DNA of 64,000 bases, taken from positions 28,046 through 92,045 of the forward strand of contig JAEZSC010000031.1 in assembly GCA_023422005.1 (NCBI GenBank), read 5' to 3'. A program made the translations under genes and the position numbers. The stretch is from Bacillota bacterium. GTDB lineage: Bacteria > Bacillota > Clostridia > Christensenellales > UMGS416. This document shows, one piece after another, positions 60,098 through 64,000 of this stretch; the stretch's first letter is position 1; every line of letters starts with the position of its first letter. The notes beneath the pieces are model-generated. The model had not been told where the DNA came from. It was given only the letters and a program-made list of their open reading frames with translations, and did no database searches.

Positions 60098-61489
60098 ATG
60101 GCTACAGTAACTAAGCGCGGAAACTCATACCGTATCATGGCGTCAGCCGGTCGCAAGGTGGACGGCAAGCAAGTTCGCCCCTCTATGACCTGGACGCCAG
60201 AGCCGGGAATGACACAAAGGCAGATTGAGCGGGAATTGGAGCGGCAAAGGCTGGACTTCGAGCGCAGGGTTGAAGCCGGCCAAAGCATAGACAACTCCAT
60301 TCGGTTTTCGGTGTATGCCCAGATGTGGATGGAGCGCGGTAAAGAGGGCGCAGAGAAGCCCCTTGCTCCAAAAACATACCTACGGTATACGCAACTACTG
60401 GAGAGAATCAACGCCGCGCTCGGACACTTGCGGGTGGTCGATATCCAGCCCAATCACATACGATCGTTCCTTGACAACCTGAAAGAGGAAGGGATTCGGG
60501 AGACGGTCAGGTACCGCGCTGCCGGAGATCTGGCCGAACTGATCAAGGAAAAGGGACTTACGCCGACAAAGCTAGTGGTTGAAACGGGTTTGGCGGACTG
60601 CACCGTCCGCAGCGCCAGGGCCGGGAAGAACGTTTCGAAAGCAGCTGCCGAGGCAATATGCAAGGCGCTGGGGGTAAAGCTCAAGGCCGTATTTGTACCC
60701 CTAGATGATAGCGGCAGGCTCTCAGACCGCACGGTGTTGCACCATTACCGGCTGCTCTCCTCGATCCTGTCCAGCGCAGTGATGGATGACAATATCATTC
60801 AACAGAACCCAGCTAAGCGCGTTAGAGCACCCCACTGCGAGAAGCTGGAGGCTGAAAGCCTGGACGAAAAGCAGGCAGCCAGACTGCTTGAGCTAATCGA
60901 GGCCGAGCCGATGGAGTACAAGACCGCAGTAAAGGTTCTTCTGTACACCGGCGCGAGGCGTGGCGAGGTGTTGGGCCTTCAATGGGGCGACGTAGACATG
61001 GAAGGTTCTATACTGCGCATTCGCCGGGCCTCGCAGTACACCCCCGACAAGGGTGTGTTTGTAAAAGCCCCAAAGACTAAAAGCAGCGTGAGGAGCCTTA
61101 AGGTACCGCCGGCTGCGATCTCTACCCTTAAGGCTTACAAGCAGTGGCAGAACGAGCGCAGGCTTGCCATTGGCGATTTATGGCAGGACGAGGGATGGGT
61201 TTTCACTGGCTGGAACGGGAAGCCCATACACCCGGACACGCTGAGCGGCTGGTTCGGTGATTTCATCAAGAAGACCGACCTTCCGAGAATCCATATTCAC
61301 ACGCTTCGACACACAAACGCCTCTATCTTGATAGCGTCCGGCGTGAATGTCAGAACGGTATCAAAGCGCCTCGGGCACTCTCAAACATCAACCACAACGA
61401 ACATCTACAGCCACGCACTAGAGAGCGCCGATGCGCTGGCCGCCGACGCCCTGGGCGACATCCTCTCCCCCGATTTTGGCACGAAGTGA
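60098..61489 (+). CDS. int: Tyrosine-family integrase with an inserted HTH-like domain
   Basis: A 463-residue recombinase. An arm-binding domain (about residues 1-60) and the start of the core-binding domain (about 70-135) are followed by an insert at about 137-203: LAELIKEKGLTPTKLVVETG, LADCTVRSARAGKNVSKAAA, AICKALGVKLKAVFV. This reads like an XRE-type HTH. The core-binding domain then resumes (LSDRTVLHHYRLLSSILSSAV). The catalytic residues are all present: Arg287 in TGARRGE, His401/Arg404 in HTLRHTN, His427 in LGHS and Tyr437 in TNIYSHA. It lies 174 bp from attR and should integrate and excise the element at tRNA-Thr. Confidence 0.93.
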   Translation: MATVTKRGNSYRIMASAGRKVDGKQVRPSMTWTPEPGMTQRQIERELERQRLDFERRVEAGQSIDNSIRFSVYAQMWMERGKEGAEKPLAPKTYLRYTQLLERINAALGHLRVVDIQPNHIRSFLDNLKEEGIRETVRYRAAGDLAELIKEKGLTPTKLVVETGLADCTVRSARAGKNVSKAAAEAICKALGVKLKAVFVPLDDSGRLSDRTVLHHYRLLSSILSSAVMDDNIIQQNPAKRVRAPHCEKLEAESLDEKQAARLLELIEAEPMEYKTAVKVLLYTGARRGEVLGLQWGDVDMEGSILRIRRASQYTPDKGVFVKAPKTKSSVRSLKVPPAAISTLKAYKQWQNERRLAIGDLWQDEGWVFTGWNGKPIHPDTLSGWFGDFIKKTDLPRIHIHTLRHTNASILIASGVNVRTVSKRLGHSQTSTTTNIYSHALESADALAADALGDILSPDFGTK

Positions 61490-61624
61490 ACCAATTGTGA
61501 ACCAAACAAGGCTGGAGCAAGAGAACCCAATGTCGCAAGGACTTGAATTAACCACGCAATAAGCATCGACATTCCGCCACGCATTGGCATAGTTGAACCC
61601 CGGAAAAGCATCTATACGCATAAC

Positions 61625-61660
61625 AAAAACCCGCAAGAATCTAGGATTCATGCGGGTTTT
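61625..61660 (-). terminator. Element-borne terminator behind the rebuilt tRNA-Pro
   Basis: AAAACCCGCA and TGCGGGTTTT form the stem, extended by GAATC/GATTC in the loop, and a T run follows on the minus strand. It starts only 3 bp past the tRNA-Pro 3' end, so the element brings its own terminator for the host tRNA operon. Confidence 0.85.
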
Positions 61661-61663
61661 CTG

Positions 61664-61740
61664 TGGTCGAGGTGACAGGATTTGAACCTGCGGCCTCTGC
61701 GTCCCGAACGCAGCGCTCTACCAAACTGAGCCACACCTCG
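61664..61740 (-). tRNA. tRNA-Pro(CGG), right copy carried by the element
   Basis: Identical to 41905-41981: acceptor CGAGGTG/CACCTCG, anticodon CGG in TTCGGGA, encoded ACCA. It lies 3 bp downstream of the complete tRNA-Thr on the same strand, so it is now the copy read from the host tRNA promoter. Confidence 0.95.
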
Positions 61741-61788
61741 ATATGGAGCCAATGATGGGATTCGGACCCATGACCTGCGGTTTACGAA
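61664..61788. repeat. Right attachment repeat (attR) of the integrated element
   Basis: A 125-bp perfect match to 41905-42029. The offset of 19,759 bp between the copies gives the element length. Confidence 0.92.
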
Positions 61789-61819
61789 ACCGCTGCTCTG
61801 CCAGCTGAGCTACATTGGC
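61744..61819 (-). tRNA. tRNA-Thr(CGT), rebuilt at the integration site
   Basis: On the minus strand: acceptor GCCAATG/CATTGGC, D arm GCTCAGCTGGCAGAGC, anticodon arm GCGGT-TTCGTAA-ACCGC with anticodon CGT, T arm with GGTCCGAATCCC, and encoded TCCA. The half from the anticodon loop to the 3' end (61744-61788) comes from the element and the 5' part from the chromosome. Confidence 0.95.
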
Positions 61820-62052
61820 AAGATTTTCGTGCAAGTCAGTATATCATAGCGCCAAACCTATGTCCAGACGAAAACCACAGTTCGATCCAAAAATCTGTTT
61901 GTATCAGCCGGTATATCAGCTGTCACCCTGAACAGGTCGGATGAAAAACACCAGAATGTGGCAATTCATCCAGTTTTCTGCCGTGTGAAGCTTCTCCAGT
62001 TTTCACATAATACGACTGCCAATCGACATCGCGGCATCGGAGGTATATGCAC

Positions 62053-63744
62053 ATGGAGGGTTTGCTGGCAGCAGTACAATTGTTCTTCAGCATCGTGATC
62101 GGCCTGTATTTTCTGTTCCAGCTCAAAAGCCAGCAATCGACCAAGACGGCGGTCAACCACGACAGCCGCAAGGAAATGGACAAGCTGGCCCGGCTGCGCC
62201 AGATCTCGCTGGCCAAGCCGCTGAGCGAACGCGTGCGACCCCAGCGCATGGAGGACATCATCGGCCAGGAAGAGGGCATCAAGGCGCTGCGGGCAGCGTT
62301 GTGCGGCCCCAACCCCCAGCATGTGCTGATCTACGGCCAGCCCGGCGTGGGCAAAACCTGCGCCGCGCGACTGGTACTGGCAGAGGCCAAGGCCAGCCGC
62401 ATCTCCCCCTTCGGGCGGGAAGCCAAGTTCATCGAGATGGACGCGACCTGCGTGCGCTTTGACGAGCGCAGCATAGCCGACCCGCTGATCGGCTCGGTGC
62501 ACGACCCGATCTACCAAGGCGCCGGCGCCATGGGCGTGGCGGGCATCCCCCAACCCAAGCCCGGCGCCGTGACCAAGGCCCATGGCGGCATCCTGTTTCT
62601 GGATGAGATCGGCGAACTGCACCCCACCCAGATGAACAAGCTGCTCAAGGTGCTGGAGGATCGCAGGGTGATCTTTGAGAGCGCCTACTACAGCGAGAAC
62701 GATTCCAACATCCCAGGGTACATCCACGACATCTTCAAGAACGGCCTGCCGGCGGACTTCCGCCTGGTGGGCGCCACGACCCGCAGCCCCACCGACATCT
62801 CCCCCGCCATCCGCAGCCGTTGCGTGGAGGTGTTCTTCCGGGCGCTGGACGAGCCGGAGATGGCCCGCATCGCCGAGGGCGCCGCTCGCAAGGCTGATAT
62901 GATCATGGAGGATGGCTGCGCGGAAATGGTGGGGCGTTACAGCGCCAACGGCCGTGACGCTGTGAACATCGTGCAGATGGCCGCGGGCCTGGCCACCTGC
63001 GAAGGCCGCGGCACCATCACCATGGCCGATATGGAATGGGTGCTCAACAATGGCAACTACAGCGCCAGCCACAAAGTGCGGGTGCCCCGCAAGAGCGCCT
63101 GCGGCGTGGTGAACGGCATGGCCGTATGCGGCACGCAGCAGGGGGCGCTGATGACGATAGAAGTCATTGCCGAACCATCGCATCCTGGCATGGGCCACCT
63201 TTCTCTGACCGGCGTGCTGGACGAGGAGGAGATGGGCAACGACGCCCACCGGGTGCGCCGCAAGAGCGCCGTGCGAGCCTCGGTGGAAAACGTTTGTACC
63301 ATGCTGCACTCCACCGTGGGCATCGAGACCTCGGATTACAACATCCACATCAACTTCCCAGGCGGCATACCGGTGGATGGGCCCTCGGCAGGTCTTGCCA
63401 TCGCCTGCGCGCTGTACTCGGCGGTGCGGGGCATACCGGTGGACAACACGCTGGCGCTCACCGGCGAGGTCAGCATCCGCGGAGACATCTACCCGGTGGG
63501 CGGCGTGCCTGCCAAGCTCAAGGCTGCTGAGACTGCCGGCGCCCGCCGCGCCTACATCCCCGCGTCCAACTGGCAGGAGAATTTCGAGCGCATGGGCATC
63601 AAGGTGCTGCCGGTGCGCCACTTCTTCGACATTCTGAGCGCTGGCGGGGCTTATCTGGACGATGCCCAACCGCAGGTTGCCGCAGCGCGGCCATCGGTGC
63701 TCAGCGCATCGGGCGCGTATCAAGCGGACGTTTCCGCACCGTAA
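62053..63744 (+). CDS. lonB: ATP-dependent protease LonB
   Basis: A 563-residue membrane-anchored Lon-family protease. A short N-terminal membrane span (LLAAVQLFFSIVIGLYFLFQ) is followed by an AAA+ domain with Walker A YGQPGVGKT and Walker B GGILFLDEIGEL, and a Lon-type Ser-Lys protease domain. The catalytic Ser lies in DGPSAGLA and the Lys in GVPAKLKAAETAGARRA. LonB is made in the forespore of spore-formers, which supports an endospore-forming host. The start was set at ATG 62053, 9 bp after GGAGG; ATG 62047 is only 3 bp away. It is downstream of and divergent from the tRNA-Thr/Pro unit. Confidence 0.9.
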   Translation: MEGLLAAVQLFFSIVIGLYFLFQLKSQQSTKTAVNHDSRKEMDKLARLRQISLAKPLSERVRPQRMEDIIGQEEGIKALRAALCGPNPQHVLIYGQPGVGKTCAARLVLAEAKASRISPFGREAKFIEMDATCVRFDERSIADPLIGSVHDPIYQGAGAMGVAGIPQPKPGAVTKAHGGILFLDEIGELHPTQMNKLLKVLEDRRVIFESAYYSENDSNIPGYIHDIFKNGLPADFRLVGATTRSPTDISPAIRSRCVEVFFRALDEPEMARIAEGAARKADMIMEDGCAEMVGRYSANGRDAVNIVQMAAGLATCEGRGTITMADMEWVLNNGNYSASHKVRVPRKSACGVVNGMAVCGTQQGALMTIEVIAEPSHPGMGHLSLTGVLDEEEMGNDAHRVRRKSAVRASVENVCTMLHSTVGIETSDYNIHINFPGGIPVDGPSAGLAIACALYSAVRGIPVDNTLALTGEVSIRGDIYPVGGVPAKLKAAETAGARRAYIPASNWQENFERMGIKVLPVRHFFDILSAGGAYLDDAQPQVAAARPSVLSASGAYQADVSAP

Positions 63745-63755
63745 CAAGGCACTAT

Positions 63756-63792
63756 CATCAAGCCTGCCGAAACGCTCTCGGCAGGCTTGATG
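63756..63792 (+). terminator. Hairpin after lonB
   Basis: Two 16-base arms (63756-63771 and 63777-63792), TCATCAAGCCTGCCGA and its complement, form a strong stem 12 bp after the lonB stop. There is no clear T run, so it may terminate weakly or protect the transcript end. Confidence 0.6.
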
Positions 63793-63856
63793 AATGTTAA
63801 GGTGCATTGCACAGATCTTCTACTGGCCTTTCAAATGCTGACAAAGGAAAAAACTC

Positions 63857-63885
63857 TTGCGTGCGCCGGGTCTCTGTGATAGAAT
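63857..63885 (+). promoter_or_regulatory. Promoter of rpsT
   Basis: TTGCGT (63857-63862) and TAGAAT (63880-63885) are 17 bp apart, 38 bp before the rpsT start. Confidence 0.65.
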
Positions 63886-63923
63886 ACCTCTGCTAATCAA
63901 AAGAATTTCAAGGAGGTGAAATC

Positions 63924-64000
63924 TTGCCGAATATCAAGTCCGCTGAGAAAAGGGTACTGGTTGGCGAGAGAAACAACCTGCGTAACCGCATGGTGAAGTC
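63924..64000 (+). CDS. rpsT: 30S ribosomal protein S20, N-terminal part (cut by the window edge)
   Basis: The 25 visible residues begin MPNIKSAEKRVLVGERNNLR, the usual S20 opening (MPNIKSAxKRV). S20 binds 16S rRNA in the small subunit. The start is a TTG after a perfect AAGGAGGTGA site. In many Firmicutes lonB or holA lies next to rpsT, so the neighbourhood is ordinary. Confidence 0.93.
   Translation, partial: MPNIKSAEKRVLVGERNNLRNRMVK

Noticed and set aside
41905..61788. Complete prophage
   Set aside because: Integrase, switch and regulators are present, but terminase, portal, capsid, tail and lysis genes are not seen, and the non-coding core is unusually large.
41905..61788. Integrative and conjugative element
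   Set aside because: No relaxase, coupling ATPase or type IV secretion gene is visible. Mobilisation by a helper remains possible.

Overview
The window looks like a chromosome segment of a high-GC, spore-forming member of the Firmicutes (Clostridia). The evidence is a LonB-type protease, AGGAGG-like ribosome binding sites, TTG and GTG starts, TTGACA/TATAAT-like promoters, heterodimeric ABC exporters, a YesM/YesN-type two-component system and a Dlt-like gene set. Genus cannot be named from sequence alone. Two parts differ sharply: chromosomal backbone (1-41,904 and 61,789-64,000) and an integrated element of about 19.8 kb (41,905-61,788).

Backbone, left to right. A deoxyhypusine-synthase-like protein and a heptose-kinase-like PfkB enzyme form a pair (50-2073). 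A seven-gene minus-strand block follows (2236-11391): a response regulator, a histidine kinase and a solute-binding lipoprotein overlap by 4 bp at each junction, then a terminator, a promoter and a galactofuranose-type ABC importer (ytfQ-ytfR-ytfT-yjfF). The solute-binding lipoprotein next to the kinase is a paralogue of YtfQ, so it is probably a ligand sensor for the kinase. Then come a membrane protein/HTH/lipoprotein operon (11630-13791), a heterodimeric ABC exporter (13884-17356), a serine hydrolase, a truncated polysaccharide deacetylase, an FAD oxidoreductase with a GntP-like permease, an SGNH hydrolase, a URO-D-like protein, a DUF1801 protein, a von Willebrand A protein, a ParC/ParE-like topoisomerase pair, a solute-binding lipoprotein, a methyltransferase, and a convergently arranged Dlt-like set (ligase, GNAT | SGNH protein, MBOAT, carrier protein; 35769-41367). 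After the element come tRNA-Thr, lonB and the start of rpsT.

The element is bounded by a perfect 125-bp direct repeat (41905-42029 and 61664-61788). Each copy holds a whole tRNA-Pro(CGG) gene plus the 3' part of tRNA-Thr(CGT), and identity stops exactly at the first base of the Thr anticodon loop. The right-hand copy, with its own terminator, rebuilds a working tRNA-Thr/tRNA-Pro unit; the left-hand copy is the displaced original. The element encodes a tyrosine integrase carrying an apparent HTH domain inside its core-binding region, a divergent CI/Cro-type switch, excisionase-like HTH proteins, a Rha-type regulator, a possible replication protein, a serine resolvase, a sigma factor, one 1796-residue protein resembling phage ejection/polyvalent proteins, and a Panacea-like antitoxin with an overlapping unknown partner gene. 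No terminase, portal, capsid, tail or lysis gene is visible, so it is better described as a satellite-like or degenerate phage element than a complete prophage.

About 2.5 kb in the middle of the element (52,164-54,709) appears non-coding and holds 11-bp tandem repeats, a polypurine tract and long hairpins, which suggests an origin, transfer or packaging region. Just left of the element, three hairpins joined by two 186-187-bp units each carry the 3' end of the same tRNA-Pro. These may be scars of earlier integrations at this locus.
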